From the NCBI RefSeq assembly GCF_002993285.1, contig NZ_CP027433.1:3534001-3598000 (forward strand): a DNA stretch of 64,000 bases. The letters run 5' to 3'. The notes under the pieces are model-generated. The model made no database searches. It was not told the DNA's origin and saw only the letters and a list, made by a program, of their open reading frames with translations. This stretch comes from Gordonia iterans. GTDB lineage: Bacteria; Actinomycetota; Actinomycetes; Mycobacteriales; Mycobacteriaceae. A program made the position numbers and the translations under genes. This document shows, in pieces, positions 56,048 through 64,000 of the stretch (position 1 is its first letter; every line of letters begins with the position of its first letter).

Positions 56048-57157
56048 ATGAGCGCTCCGCGCACGCCTTCGGGCCGTTCCGGCCCCCTCGCCAGCATCCG
56101 CGTGATCGAGTTCGCCGGAATCGGCCCCGGCCCGCACGCTGCGATGCTCCTCGCCGACCTGGGCGCCGACGTGGTGCGCGTCCAGCGCCCCGGCCAGCTG
56201 CCCGACCAAGACCGAAATGCCGACGTGCTCCTGCGCGGACGCCGCGTCGTCGAGGCCAACCTGAAGAACCCGGCCGATCGCGAGACCATCCTGAACCTCG
56301 TCGCCAAGGCCGACGTGATCATCGAGGGCTTCCGCCCCGGCGTGATGGAGCGGCTCGGATTCGGGCCGGCCGACCTGCAGGAGGTGAACCCCGGCCTGAT
56401 CTACGGCCGGATGACCGGCTGGGGTCAGGACGGGCCTCGTGCCCAACTCGCCGGGCACGACATGAACTACATCGCGCTGACCGGAATGCTCCACGCGATC
56501 GGTCGCGCAGACGAGAAGCCCACTCCCCCACTGAATCTCGTCGGAGATTTCGGCGGCGGATCGATGTTCCTGGTGGTCGGCATCCTGGCCGCCCTGATCG
56601 AGCGCGGAGTCTCCGGCAAGGGCGAGGTGATCGACGCCGCGATGGTCGACGGCGCTTCGGTACTCGGCCAGATGATGTGGTCGTTCCGCGGCACCGGAAT
56701 GTGGAAAGACGAGCGCGGCGCCAACCTCCTCGACACCGGCGCGCCGTTCTACGAGGTATACGAGACCTCCGACGGCAAGTGGATGTCGGTCGCTCCGATC
56801 GAGCCCCAGTTCTACGCGCAGTTCCTCGAGCTGCTGGAGATCGACGCGGAGTCGCTCGGCCTCCAGATCGACGCATCGCGCTGGCCGGAGACCAAGGCGC
56901 GCTTCGCCGAGGCGTTCAAGACCAAGACCCGCGACGAGTGGACCGCCGTGTTCGACGGCACCGATGCCTGCGTGGCGCCGATCCTGGACTTCACCGAGGC
57001 GCCGAACGATCCGCACCTGGCCGCCCGCGGGACGCTCGTGGAGATCGACGGCGTGATGCAGGCCCAGGTGGCCCCGCGGTTCTCCCGCTCGGCCACGCAG
57101 ACGCCGGAGCCCCCCGCCCGCACCGCCACCGACCCGGCCGCCCTCTGGAACGACTGA
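56048..57157 (+). CDS. CaiB/BaiF-family CoA-transferase / alpha-methylacyl-CoA racemase
   Basis: 369 residues. The family start [32 protein letters not shown] and the active-site pair expected of racemases (His in [12 protein letters not shown], Asp in GDFGGGSM) are present. The best match by eye is mycobacterial alpha-methylacyl-CoA racemase (Mcr), which inverts 2-methyl branches of fatty and sterol side-chain CoA esters. ATG 56048 has GGAGG 6 bases upstream. A palindromic repeat starts at the base after the stop codon. It shares a control region with mftE and precedes a KstR-boxed SDR, which fits sterol or branched-chain catabolism (inference). Confidence 0.88.
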   Translation: MSAPRTPSGRSGPLASIRVIEFAGIGPGPHAAMLLADLGADVVRVQRPGQLPDQDRNADVLLRGRRVVEANLKNPADRETILNLVAKADVIIEGFRPGVMERLGFGPADLQEVNPGLIYGRMTGWGQDGPRAQLAGHDMNYIALTGMLHAIGRADEKPTPPLNLVGDFGGGSMFLVVGILAALIERGVSGKGEVIDAAMVDGASVLGQMMWSFRGTGMWKDERGANLLDTGAPFYEVYETSDGKWMSVAPIEPQFYAQFLELLEIDAESLGLQIDASRWPETKARFAEAFKTKTRDEWTAVFDGTDACVAPILDFTEAPNDPHLAARGTLVEIDGVMQAQVAPRFSRSATQTPEPPARTATDPAALWND

Positions 57158-57204
57158 GGTCTCGATACGCTGACACTCACTTCGTTCGCGTCGGCTACTC
57201 GACC
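57158..57204. repeat. Interspersed palindromic repeat copy
   Basis: Starts at the base after the CoA-transferase stop. GGTCTCGATACG at the left, GGCTACTCGACC at the right, centre ACTCACTTCGTTCG, the same as copy 1. Confidence 0.8.
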
Positions 57205-57252
57205 GTCAACAGGGAGCGTCGCCCGAGCCCGTCGGTGACGCAGAAGCCCGTC

Positions 57253-57336
57253 GGTGGTCGAGTAGCGACGCTTGTCCTGAGCGCGTGGCGGAGCCTGCGA
57301 CGACACACAGTCGAAGGGCAGGAGCGTATCGAGACC
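57253..57336. repeat. Long variant of the interspersed repeat
   Basis: GGTGGTCGAGTAG at the left and CGTATCGAGACC at the right, as in other inverted copies. The centre is about 60 bases and unrelated to the usual one (CTTGTCCTGAGCGCGTGG ... GTCGAAGGGCAGGA). It ends 34 bases before the SDR start. Confidence 0.7.
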
Positions 57337-57347
57337 AACCCGCAAAC

Positions 57348-57361
57348 TAGAACGTGTTACA
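57348..57361 (+). promoter_or_regulatory. KstR-type operator upstream of the SDR
   Basis: TAGAACGTGTTACA fits the published KstR consensus TnnAACnnGTTnnA at every fixed position and lies 8 bases before the start codon. KstR is the TetR repressor of the cholesterol-catabolism regulon in mycobacteria and rhodococci. The gene for the regulator is not in the window, so the assignment rests on the motif alone. Confidence 0.55.
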
Positions 57362-57369
57362 GTTCTGGC

Positions 57370-58170
57370 ATGGGAAGGTTCGACGGTCAGGTCGTCTACA
57401 TCAGCGGGATCGCACGCGGGCAGGGCCGCAATCACGCGGTCCGGTTCGCGCAAGAGGGAGCGTCGATCATCGGCATCGACATCGCCGGCCCCGTCGCCGA
57501 TCACGCGACCTATCCACCGGCGACGCCCGACGACCTCACCGAGACCGTGCGGCTGGTCGAAGAGGCCGGCGGCAAGATCCTGGCCCGCCAGGGCGACATC
57601 CGGGACCTCGCGTTCCAGCAGGAACTCGCGGCCGACGGCTTCGAGCAGTTCGGCCGGCTCGATCACGTCGTCGCCAATGCGGGGATCCTCACTTGGGGAC
57701 TCTCGTGGGAGCTCTCCGAGGAACAGTTCAGCGACGTGATCGACGTCAATCTGGTCGGCACCTGGAAGACGCTCAAGGCGACCGTTCCGCACATGCTCGA
57801 GGCCCGCAACGGCGGCTCCATCACGATCATGTCCTCGGTCGCCGGGCTCAAAGCGATGCCGGTCCAGGCCTCCTACTCGGCGTCCAAGTTCGGCCTCCGC
57901 GGCCTGGCTCAGACTGCGGCGAAAGAACTGGGCCCCAAGCACATCCGAGTCAACACGGTGCATCCGTACGCGGTCAACACCGAGATGGGCCTCAACGACT
58001 CGTCGGCGATGAAGGCCTTCGAAGAGTTCGGAATGCACTTCCCCGCCCTGCTCCCCTACCACCCGGTGGCCGCACTCGACGAGCTCACCGACGCCGTGTT
58101 CTACCTGGCGTCGGCCCCCTCGGTGACCGGCGCCGAGTTCCAGATCGACATGGGTCACTCCAAGGTCTGA
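57370..58170 (+). CDS. SDR oxidoreductase, mycofactocin-coupled type
   Basis: 266 residues. The nucleotide loop SGIARGQGRNHAVRFAQEG has the RGQGRxHA form typical of mycofactocin-coupled short-chain dehydrogenases, which hold their NAD(P) tightly and pass electrons to mycofactocin. The Ser-Tyr-Lys triad is visible (MSSVAG; YSASK), as are NAG and VNTVHPYAVNTEM. Genes for this family lie near mft loci in many actinobacteria, as here. ATG 57370 is the family start; longer in-frame starts would run back through the repeats. The alcohol substrate is unknown; the KstR-like box suggests a sterol-related one. Confidence 0.9.
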   Translation: MGRFDGQVVYISGIARGQGRNHAVRFAQEGASIIGIDIAGPVADHATYPPATPDDLTETVRLVEEAGGKILARQGDIRDLAFQQELAADGFEQFGRLDHVVANAGILTWGLSWELSEEQFSDVIDVNLVGTWKTLKATVPHMLEARNGGSITIMSSVAGLKAMPVQASYSASKFGLRGLAQTAAKELGPKHIRVNTVHPYAVNTEMGLNDSSAMKAFEEFGMHFPALLPYHPVAALDELTDAVFYLASAPSVTGAEFQIDMGHSKV

Positions 58171-58200
58171 CCCGACCCGCGGCGTGGCAGGGTGATACCC

Positions 58201-59352
58201 GTGCACGATCCGCTCGCCCTACCGCAGACCCGCCGCAGCACCGTCGGTTTCGACCTGGTGCTGGCCGGCCTGTTCGGGCTCGTGGGTATCCCGATCCAGC
58301 TGGGCGATTCGGTGTTCACCGCGATCGTCACGGCGGTGATCGTCCTCGCGATCGCGGTGCGGCACTTCGCGCCCACCGCGATGATCGTGCTCGCCCTGGG
58401 CACCGCGGCAGTCCAGGTGGCGTGCCTGCACGTCGCGATCTTCGGCTCCCTCGGGTACGCGCCGTTGTTCGCGGTGGCCGGCAGTCACCCCGATCGGCGC
58501 GTCCGCCGCGGTTCGCTCGCGGCCGGGGTCCTCGGAGTGCTGGTGGCCGCGGCGGTGATGCCGAGCGCCTACACCGAGGGCGGATCGTGGGTGTTCGGCG
58601 TTCTGTTCGGGCTCACCGGTGCCGCCGTCGTCGTCCTCGGCGGCTGGACCTTCGGATTCACCCGCTATCAGCGACGCAGCGTGGAGCAGGCACAGGTCGC
58701 CGAGACCATCGCCGAGCTGGAACGGCGGCGACTGCTGGAGCTGTACGACGAGCAGGCCGAACGCTCACGGCTGGCCCGCGACATGCACGACGTCGTCGCG
58801 CACTCGTTGGCCGTGGTGATCGCCCAGGCCGAGGGGGCACGGTTCGCCCTCTCCTCGTCTCCGGAAGCCGCTGACGAGGCGCTCGGCGTGATCGCCGGGA
58901 CCGCGCGCGAGGCGCTCGGCGAAGTCCGCGGCGTCCTGCAGGAGTTGCGGAGCGGGGACACTGCGGCCCAGGCAACGGCAGTCGACCGCGGGCAGCTCTT
59001 CGAGCGCATGCGGTCGGCGGGGATGCGTCTGTCGGTGGAGGAGCTCGGCGATCCCGAGACGGCGGACCCGGCCGCCGTGCAGGCCGCCCACCGGATTCTC
59101 ACCGAGGCGCTGACCAATGCGCTCAAACACGGCGACCTGACCGAGCCGGTCGTGGTGCTGCACGACTGGCACGACGGTGTGACGATGACCGTCCGCAACG
59201 CGGTCGGGGCGGTGGCACCAGACCGGAGCGGCGCGGGGCATGGGATCCTGGGCATGTCCGAGCGGGCCGTCGTCGTCGGCGGCACGGTCCAGAGCGCACC
59301 GACTCCCGACGGCTGGACGCTGCGATTCCGAGCACCGGCGAAAGGTTCCTGA
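58201..59352 (+). CDS. Sensor histidine kinase, NarL/DesK type
   Basis: 383 residues. Four to five N-terminal membrane segments (about 12-150) are followed by a coiled stretch (VEQAQVAETIAELERRRLLEL), the HisKA_3 dimerisation helix with H196 in ARDMHDVVAHSLAVV, and an ATPase domain with the N-box ILTEALTNALKH and GHGILGMSERA. The large membrane part with little outside sequence suggests sensing of membrane or lipid-borne stress. GTG 58201 is preferred over GTG 58192 because AGGGTG is better placed. The response regulator follows 3 bases after the stop. Confidence 0.9.
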   Translation: MHDPLALPQTRRSTVGFDLVLAGLFGLVGIPIQLGDSVFTAIVTAVIVLAIAVRHFAPTAMIVLALGTAAVQVACLHVAIFGSLGYAPLFAVAGSHPDRRVRRGSLAAGVLGVLVAAAVMPSAYTEGGSWVFGVLFGLTGAAVVVLGGWTFGFTRYQRRSVEQAQVAETIAELERRRLLELYDEQAERSRLARDMHDVVAHSLAVVIAQAEGARFALSSSPEAADEALGVIAGTAREALGEVRGVLQELRSGDTAAQATAVDRGQLFERMRSAGMRLSVEELGDPETADPAAVQAAHRILTEALTNALKHGDLTEPVVVLHDWHDGVTMTVRNAVGAVAPDRSGAGHGILGMSERAVVVGGTVQSAPTPDGWTLRFRAPAKGS

Positions 59353-59355
59353 GAC

Positions 59356-59997
59356 ATGATCCGGGTGGCATTGGTCGACGACCAACCGCTCTTTCGCGGC
59401 GGCATCGCGATGATCCTCGCCAGTCAGCCGGACCTCGACGTGGTCGCGCAGGCGTCGACCGCTCAGAATCTGCCGGCCTTGGTCGAGGAGGCCGCTCCCG
59501 ACGTGATCCTCATGGACGTGCGGATGCCCGGGATCGACGGCATCACCGCGACCGGCGACCTGATCGCCTCCTACGGAGACCGGGCCCCGAAGGTGTTGGT
59601 GCTCACCACGTTCGACGTCGACGAGGCCGCCGCATCGGCGATCGAGGCCGGCGCGAGCGGCTTCGTCCTGAAAGACGCGCAACCAGACTTCCTGCTCGCG
59701 TCGATCCGTGCGGTGGCCGCCGGCAATCAGGTGGTCGCCGCGTCGGCGACCCGACAACTGTTCGAACGCCACCGATCCCGGCACTCCTCGCCCGGACCGG
59801 AGTATCAGCGCCTGACGCCGCGGGAGCGCGAGATCCTGGTCCGTGCGGCGAACGGACTGTCCAACGCGGAGATCGCCGACGTCGAGGTGCTCTCCGAGGC
59901 GACGGTCAAGACGCACATCTCGCGGATTCTGGCCAAGCTCGATCTCCGCGACCGCGTCCAGCTGGTGGTCTACGCCTATGAGAACGGCCTCGTCTGA
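59356..59997 (+). CDS. NarL/LuxR-family response regulator
   Basis: 213 residues. The receiver domain has D8-D9, phosphoacceptor D54 in ILMDVRMPG, a Thr in VLTTFD and K106 in VLKDA. The LuxR helix-turn-helix is LTPREREILVRAANGLSNAEIA with VKTHISRILAKL. It is cognate to the upstream kinase (3-base gap). The ABC transporter downstream is the natural target candidate. Confidence 0.93.
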   Translation: MIRVALVDDQPLFRGGIAMILASQPDLDVVAQASTAQNLPALVEEAAPDVILMDVRMPGIDGITATGDLIASYGDRAPKVLVLTTFDVDEAAASAIEAGASGFVLKDAQPDFLLASIRAVAAGNQVVAASATRQLFERHRSRHSSPGPEYQRLTPREREILVRAANGLSNAEIADVEVLSEATVKTHISRILAKLDLRDRVQLVVYAYENGLV

Positions 59998-60009
59998 GAT
60001 CTCCCTTCG

Positions 60010-60118
60010 CTGGTCGAGCGAAGTCGAGACCACTGTCGCTGGTCGAGCAAAGTCGAGACCACTGTCGCTGGTCGCGCAAAGTCGAGACCACTGTCGCTGG
60101 TCGAGCAAAGTCGAGAAC
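60010..60118. repeat. 29-base tandem repeat, four copies
   Basis: Units begin at 60010, 60039, 60068 and 60097 (CTGGTCGAGCAAAGTCGAGA plus CCACTGTCG). The copies differ at single bases (AGCG/AGCA/CGCA), and the last one diverges after 20 bases. They fill most of the gap between the response regulator and the ABC ATPase. The unit shares GGTCGAG and CGAGACC with the interspersed repeat family. Confidence 0.9.
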
Positions 60119-60221
60119 CTCGGGTACATCGCAGGGATGACACCGGATCCGGCGGGCGGATGACCCGATTTCAGCATCGCGGGCGATGTGCGCACTGATC
60201 TACGGAAATAGCGTTCTACCT

Positions 60222-60983
60222 ATGCAGAACACCGTGAATCATCCCCAGCCCGCCGTCACCGTGCGGAACGTCTCCCGGGTCTACGGCGACGCCGCCAACC
60301 CCGTCCACGCACTGCGCGACGTGAGCCTCGACCTCAATCGGCGCGAGTTCACCGCGATCATGGGCCCGTCCGGATCGGGAAAGTCCACTCTGATGAACGT
60401 GATCGCCGGACTCGACGAGGTGTCCTCGGGCGTGGTCACCGTCGGCGGCACGTCCCTCACCGGCCTGAACGACACGGGCCGGACCGTCCTGCGGCGCCAC
60501 CACATCGGGTTCGTCTTCCAGTCGTTCAACCTGGTGCCGACGCTGACCGCGGACGAGAACATCCGGCTGCCCTTTGTGCTCGCGGGCAAGCCGATGGACT
60601 CCGACACCCAGGCCTGGATCGCCCACTTGGTGGGGGCTCTCGGCCTGCGTGACCGCCTCGATCACAAGCCGGGCGAATTGTCGGGCGGCCAGCAGCAGCG
60701 CGTGGCGATCGCCCGGGCGCTCGCCGGCCGACCGACCATCATCCTGGCCGACGAACCCACGGGTGCGCTGGACACGCGGACCAGCCGGGAGGTGCTCAGT
60801 CTGCTGACCACGGCGGCACGCGAGTACGGGCAGGGCATCGCGATGGTGACACACGACCCGGTGGCGGCGTCGTACGCCGATCGCACCGTGATCCTCGCTG
60901 ACGGGCGCATCGCCGGCGAATACGGGCGTCTCGATCCCCGCCGCATCTCCGACCTCCTGATCGGTCTGGAGGTGGCGGCATGA
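60222..60983 (+). CDS. ABC transporter ATP-binding protein (MacB/LolD type)
   Basis: 253 residues. Walker A GPSGSGKST, Q-loop FVFQSFNLVPTLTA, signature LSGGQQQR, Walker B IILADEPTGALD and the switch His in MVTHDP are all intact; the FQSFNL stretch is typical of the MacB/LolD/FtsE group. ATG 60222 (MQNTVNHP) is preferred over an in-frame start at 60186 because it fits the family length. It ends in ATGA shared with the FtsX-like permease. As part of a two-component/ABC cassette it may remove membrane-active compounds (inference). Confidence 0.92.
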   Translation: MQNTVNHPQPAVTVRNVSRVYGDAANPVHALRDVSLDLNRREFTAIMGPSGSGKSTLMNVIAGLDEVSSGVVTVGGTSLTGLNDTGRTVLRRHHIGFVFQSFNLVPTLTADENIRLPFVLAGKPMDSDTQAWIAHLVGALGLRDRLDHKPGELSGGQQQRVAIARALAGRPTIILADEPTGALDTRTSREVLSLLTTAAREYGQGIAMVTHDPVAASYADRTVILADGRIAGEYGRLDPRRISDLLIGLEVAA

Positions 60984-62356
60984 GGGCCACCAGTGCACGC
61001 CTGATTGTGGGCCGACTGCGCGAGGTCTCGACGATCGGAGTCATCAGCGCCCTGTCTGCCGCCTACGGAACCGCGCTGTTCGGGGCGAGCGACATCCTCG
61101 CGTCGCTGTCCGAGGAGCAGGGCGGCTCGGCGGGTCTCCTGCTCGGCGTGGTCGCGTCAGTGTTCGTTCTCATCGCGCTGTTCGTGTCCGCGGTGGTGAT
61201 CTCGAACGGCGTCGACACCGTCATCGCCGGGCGGACTCGCCAGCTCACGCTCCTCCGCCTGATCGGTGCGGACAGCCGGCAACTGCGCGGCGGACTCCTG
61301 CGGGCGGTGGCTCAGGTCGCCGCGCTCGGGGCCGTGATCGGAGTGGGGGTCGGCGCGGCGATCCTCGCCGTGGTCCGCACAGTGCTTCGCGCCCGCGACG
61401 TCCTGCCCGCGTCGGCGTCGTTCGCACCGGTGCCCGTCGGATCCGTCGGCGCCGGGCTCGCGGTGGTCGCCACCGCGCTCGCGGCGACGGCGATCGGCGC
61501 CCGCCGCTCCCTGGGCGCCACCGCCCTGCACGGATCGGCGCCGGTGCGGCCGAGTGTCCGCGCCGGGGCGACCGTGACGACGGTGGTGGTGGGCGGCCTG
61601 CTGCTCGCTCTCGCCTGCGTGCTCGGCGAGCGTGCCAGCCTCACCGGATTCGGCGTGGCCTTCCTGGGCGCGGCGACCGTCGGCGTCGGGGTGCTCCTCG
61701 GCGCACGGCTGGTGCTGCCGCCCCTGGTCGCCGCGTTCGGCCGCCTGGCAGGCGACGGCCCCAGTGCCCTCGTCGCGCGCAAGAACGCGATCAGCGACCC
61801 GGGCCGGACGGCACGGTCCACGATCGGCCTGCTGATCGGGGTCACACTGATCACCACCATCGCGTCCGGGATGAGTGCGCTGGAATCGTCCGTCCACTCG
61901 TGGGAGGGCCTCACCCCCGACGACGTCGCCGAGGCCGAGCAGGTGTTGTCGGCGACCTCCGCGGTGCTGATCGCACTGATCGCGATCTCCGCCGTGATCG
62001 CCGCCGTCGGCTTCGTCTCCACGATGTCGCTGACGGTGATCGCCCGGACCCGCGAGATCGGCATGCTCCGGGCGATGGGGTTCACCGGTCAGCAGATCCG
62101 CGCGATGATCACACTGGAGTCCCTCGCCCTGTCCGGCGCGGCGTCGTCGGCCGGCCTGATCCTCGGTCTGATCTTCGGATCGGTCGGCAGTCAGTCGCTG
62201 ATCGGCGGGATCACCGACGGATTCCGGCTGGGGCTGCCCTGGCCCGCACTGGCCGGAATCGCGGTCGCCACCGCGGCCCTCGTCCTGGTCGCAGCACTCC
62301 CGCCGAGCCGGCGGGCAGTCGCCGTCGCACCGACCGCGGCTCTGGCCACGGCCTGA
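60980..62356 (+). CDS. FtsX-like ABC transporter permease
   Basis: 458 residues with about eight hydrophobic segments in two FtsX-like halves. The second half has the typical cytoplasmic coupling sequence TVIARTREIGMLRAMGFTGQQIRAMI, and the first half a similar GRTRQLTLLRLIGADSRQLR. The duplicated halves match single-gene permeases that work with MacB-type ATPases without an outer-membrane partner. ATG 60980 overlaps the ATPase stop. A perfect hairpin lies 52 bases downstream. Confidence 0.9.
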   Translation: MRATSARLIVGRLREVSTIGVISALSAAYGTALFGASDILASLSEEQGGSAGLLLGVVASVFVLIALFVSAVVISNGVDTVIAGRTRQLTLLRLIGADSRQLRGGLLRAVAQVAALGAVIGVGVGAAILAVVRTVLRARDVLPASASFAPVPVGSVGAGLAVVATALAATAIGARRSLGATALHGSAPVRPSVRAGATVTTVVVGGLLLALACVLGERASLTGFGVAFLGAATVGVGVLLGARLVLPPLVAAFGRLAGDGPSALVARKNAISDPGRTARSTIGLLIGVTLITTIASGMSALESSVHSWEGLTPDDVAEAEQVLSATSAVLIALIAISAVIAAVGFVSTMSLTVIARTREIGMLRAMGFTGQQIRAMITLESLALSGAASSAGLILGLIFGSVGSQSLIGGITDGFRLGLPWPALAGIAVATAALVLVAALPPSRRAVAVAPTAALATA

Positions 62357-62407
62357 CCGGCCTCGTTAGACCGATCCGGCCGACCGCCGAGCCGGCTCGA
62401 ACGGACC

Positions 62408-62441
62408 GGGCCCGGCGACCTCGCGTGAGGTCGCCGGGCCC
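62408..62441. terminator. Perfect hairpin between convergent genes
   Basis: GGGCCCGGCGACCTC and its exact complement flank a GCGT loop, a 15-base GC-rich stem. It lies between the convergent FtsX-like permease and mftD genes and could terminate both. No T-run follows on either strand. Confidence 0.7.
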
Positions 62442-62458
62442 GTCGTCCGTCGGCGGGG

Positions 62459-63679
62459 TCAGTCGTCGCCGAAGACCCGCTCGAAGCCCTCCGGGATGAT
62501 GAGATCCGAGCGGTCCAGGTCGGCGACGTCGGCCTTGCCCAGGCCCATCATCGACGAGTCGAGGCCCATGCGGAGCAGGTCCAGAACGTTCTCGACGCCG
62601 GCCTGCCCATTGGCGGCCAGACCCCACAGATAGGCACGACCGATCATCACCGCCTTGGCGCCGAGGGCGAGCGCCTTGGCCACATCGCTGCCGCGGCGGA
62701 TCCCGCCGTCGAGCAGCACGTCGACGTCGTCGCCGACCGCATCGGCGATCGGGCCGAGCACCCGGATGGTCGCCGGGGTGCCGTCGAGGTTGTTGCCGCC
62801 GTGGTTGGAGACGGAGATCGCGGTGGCGCCGATGTCGACGGCGCGCTTGGCGTCGTCCATCCGCGTGATGCCCTTGACCATGAACTCCCCGCCCCACTGC
62901 TCGCGCAGCCACTGCAGGTCCTCCCACGTCGGCGGCGGAGTGTTCATCCAGGTGCCGTAGACGTCGAAGAAGGTGGGTCCGGGCTCACCCTTGTGGGCGA
63001 TGTTCGGCGCGCTCAGGTCGGGGATGACCAGCTTGCCGTCGCGGAACCAGCTCAGGGCATAGCTCGGTTTGGTGATCATCTCCGGAGCCAGCTTGGCCAC
63101 GGCGCGGACGTCCACCTTCTCCGGGATCTCCGGACTTCCCCAGTCGCGGCCGACGTTGAAGACCCAGTCGGTGGTGATGATCAGGCCTTGGCAACCGGCC
63201 TCGCGGGCCCGCTCGGCGCGGGCCAGGATGTCCTCGCGGCTGCCGAGCCAATAGATCTGGAAGAAGATCTTGTCGTTGACCGCGGTGACCTCTTCGACCG
63301 GTTTGGAGGCGAAACTCGAGAGGCCCATCGCGGTGCCGCGGGCGGCGGCAGCACGCGCCACCGCCACCTCGCCGTCGGGGTTGACGGCCTGCACGCCGGT
63401 CGGCGAGATCATCACCGGGAACGAGAGCTCCTGGCCCATGACCGTGGTGGTGAGGTTCCGTTCGGCGGTGGCGCCGACGACGTGCGGGGCGAAGCCGATC
63501 TCGTTGAACGCCGCCATGTTGTCGTTGAGGGTGACACCGGCCTGGGTGCCGGCGACCAGCGACGAGTAGACGGTCTTGGGCAGCCGTTTCCGGGCTCGGC
63601 GCTGGGCCTCGCCCACGGTCTCGAACCAGGGGTTCCGGCGCCACGGGTTCTGTTCCAGAATCTCGGTCAGTTTCGACAT
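62459..63679 (-). CDS. mftD: Pre-mycofactocin synthase MftD
   Basis: 406 residues. FMN-dependent alpha-hydroxy-acid-oxidase fold: MISPTGVQAVNPDGE, FFQIYWLGSRED, the catalytic His in SVSNHGGNNLDG and the phosphate-binding DGGIRRGSDVAKALALGAKAVMIGR. MftD oxidatively deaminates the cyclised Val-Tyr product AHDP to the alpha-keto amide PMFT, which is redox active. It sits 88 bases after mftC, as in other mft clusters, but mftE does not follow; a 6.3-kb plus-strand block intervenes. ATG 63679 matches the usual MSKLTEILEQNPW-type start. Confidence 0.93.
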   Translation of the reverse strand: MSKLTEILEQNPWRRNPWFETVGEAQRRARKRLPKTVYSSLVAGTQAGVTLNDNMAAFNEIGFAPHVVGATAERNLTTTVMGQELSFPVMISPTGVQAVNPDGEVAVARAAAARGTAMGLSSFASKPVEEVTAVNDKIFFQIYWLGSREDILARAERAREAGCQGLIITTDWVFNVGRDWGSPEIPEKVDVRAVAKLAPEMITKPSYALSWFRDGKLVIPDLSAPNIAHKGEPGPTFFDVYGTWMNTPPPTWEDLQWLREQWGGEFMVKGITRMDDAKRAVDIGATAISVSNHGGNNLDGTPATIRVLGPIADAVGDDVDVLLDGGIRRGSDVAKALALGAKAVMIGRAYLWGLAANGQAGVENVLDLLRMGLDSSMMGLGKADVADLDRSDLIIPEGFERVFGDD

Positions 63680-63767
63680 GCGCTATGTCTTCTTTCATTG
63701 ATGAGGGGTGATTTCGACACGGGCTTCCTTCGTCGACCCGGCTCAATCACCGTTGAAAACCCACGAA

Positions 63768-64000
63768 TCACCCGCATCCGCCCGACGAGCAACCCGTCGC
63801 CGTCGTCGGCATGAACCCGGCGAGCGGGTTCTCGTCGCAGTCCCGGGACGGCGGCCGAGTCATCAGCGTGAGCGGCACGCCACGCGAATGGTCTTTGTTC
63901 GCAGTGGGTTTGGTCCGATCGCCGGCCAGCAGCGTCTCCCCGTAGCCTTGCACGCATTCCGGGTCGGGACCGTCGAGCGGCAGGCCTGTGAAGAACTTCG
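63768..64000 (-). CDS. mftC: Mycofactocin radical SAM maturase MftC (C-terminal part)
   Basis: The last 77 codons only; the gene continues past base 64000. FFTGLPLDGPDPECVQGYGE and the later DCDENPLAGF match the SPASM-type C-terminal region of MftC, whose Cys residues hold auxiliary Fe-S clusters. The protein ends in a Cys-rich TGCSSGGCG tail. MftC decarboxylates the C-terminal Tyr of MftA and crosslinks it to Val. The presence of mftD right after it supports the call; mftA and mftB should lie further right. Confidence 0.88.
   Translation of the reverse strand, partial: KFFTGLPLDGPDPECVQGYGETLLAGDRTKPTANKDHSRGVPLTLMTRPPSRDCDENPLAGFMPTTATGCSSGGCG

Noticed and set aside
60010..60118. CRISPR array
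   Set aside because: The 29-base units are directly adjacent with no unique spacers and no cas genes nearby; this is a simple tandem repeat.

Overview
The window is high-GC actinobacterial DNA. The S10 ribosomal-protein order, the mycofactocin genes, the DsbA/VKOR pair, the FadD-type ligase and a TnnAACnnGTTnnA (KstR-type) box point to Mycobacteriales. Gordonia or a close relative is the best guess; this is inferred from gene content, not from a marker search.

Bases 1-37089 (minus strand) form one coupled operon: a DrrA-type ABC ATPase, two ABC-2 permeases, a 98-residue unknown protein, a 1631-residue NRPS (starter-like C-A-T-C) and a giant NRPS that stays open for at least 9537 codons and runs off the left edge. 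Together the two synthetases show ten A domains, ten C domains and one E domain. The arrangement predicts an exported, probably N-acylated peptide of at least ten residues, with a D-residue at position 3 and probably Ser at position 4. The chain is split between enzymes at an unusual C/A boundary, and several modules are clearly duplicated.

Bases 37328-39207 hold a secreted glycine-zipper protein and a sulfotransferase gene broken by one in-frame TAA. Bases 39414-44680 are the complete S10 operon (rpsJ-rplC-rplD-rplW-rplB-rpsS-rplV-rpsC-rplP-rpmC-rpsQ). Bases 45086-51463 carry a methyltransferase, a GT2 glycosyltransferase, a small membrane protein, an acyl-CoA ligase, a DUF4442 hotdog protein and a DsbA-like/VKOR disulfide-forming pair.

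Bases 51686-64000 carry a GIY-YIG protein and a mycofactocin locus in two pieces: mftE-mftF-mftG at 52374-55845 and mftC(partial)-mftD at 62459-64000, all on the minus strand. Between them lie six plus-strand genes: a CoA-transferase/racemase, a mycofactocin-type SDR with a KstR-like box, a NarL-type two-component system and a MacB/FtsX-type ABC transporter. From 49 to 60 kb the gaps hold copies of an interspersed GGTCGAGTAG...CGTATCGAGACC repeat, mostly immediately 3' of genes. No tRNA, rRNA, CRISPR or insertion sequence was seen.
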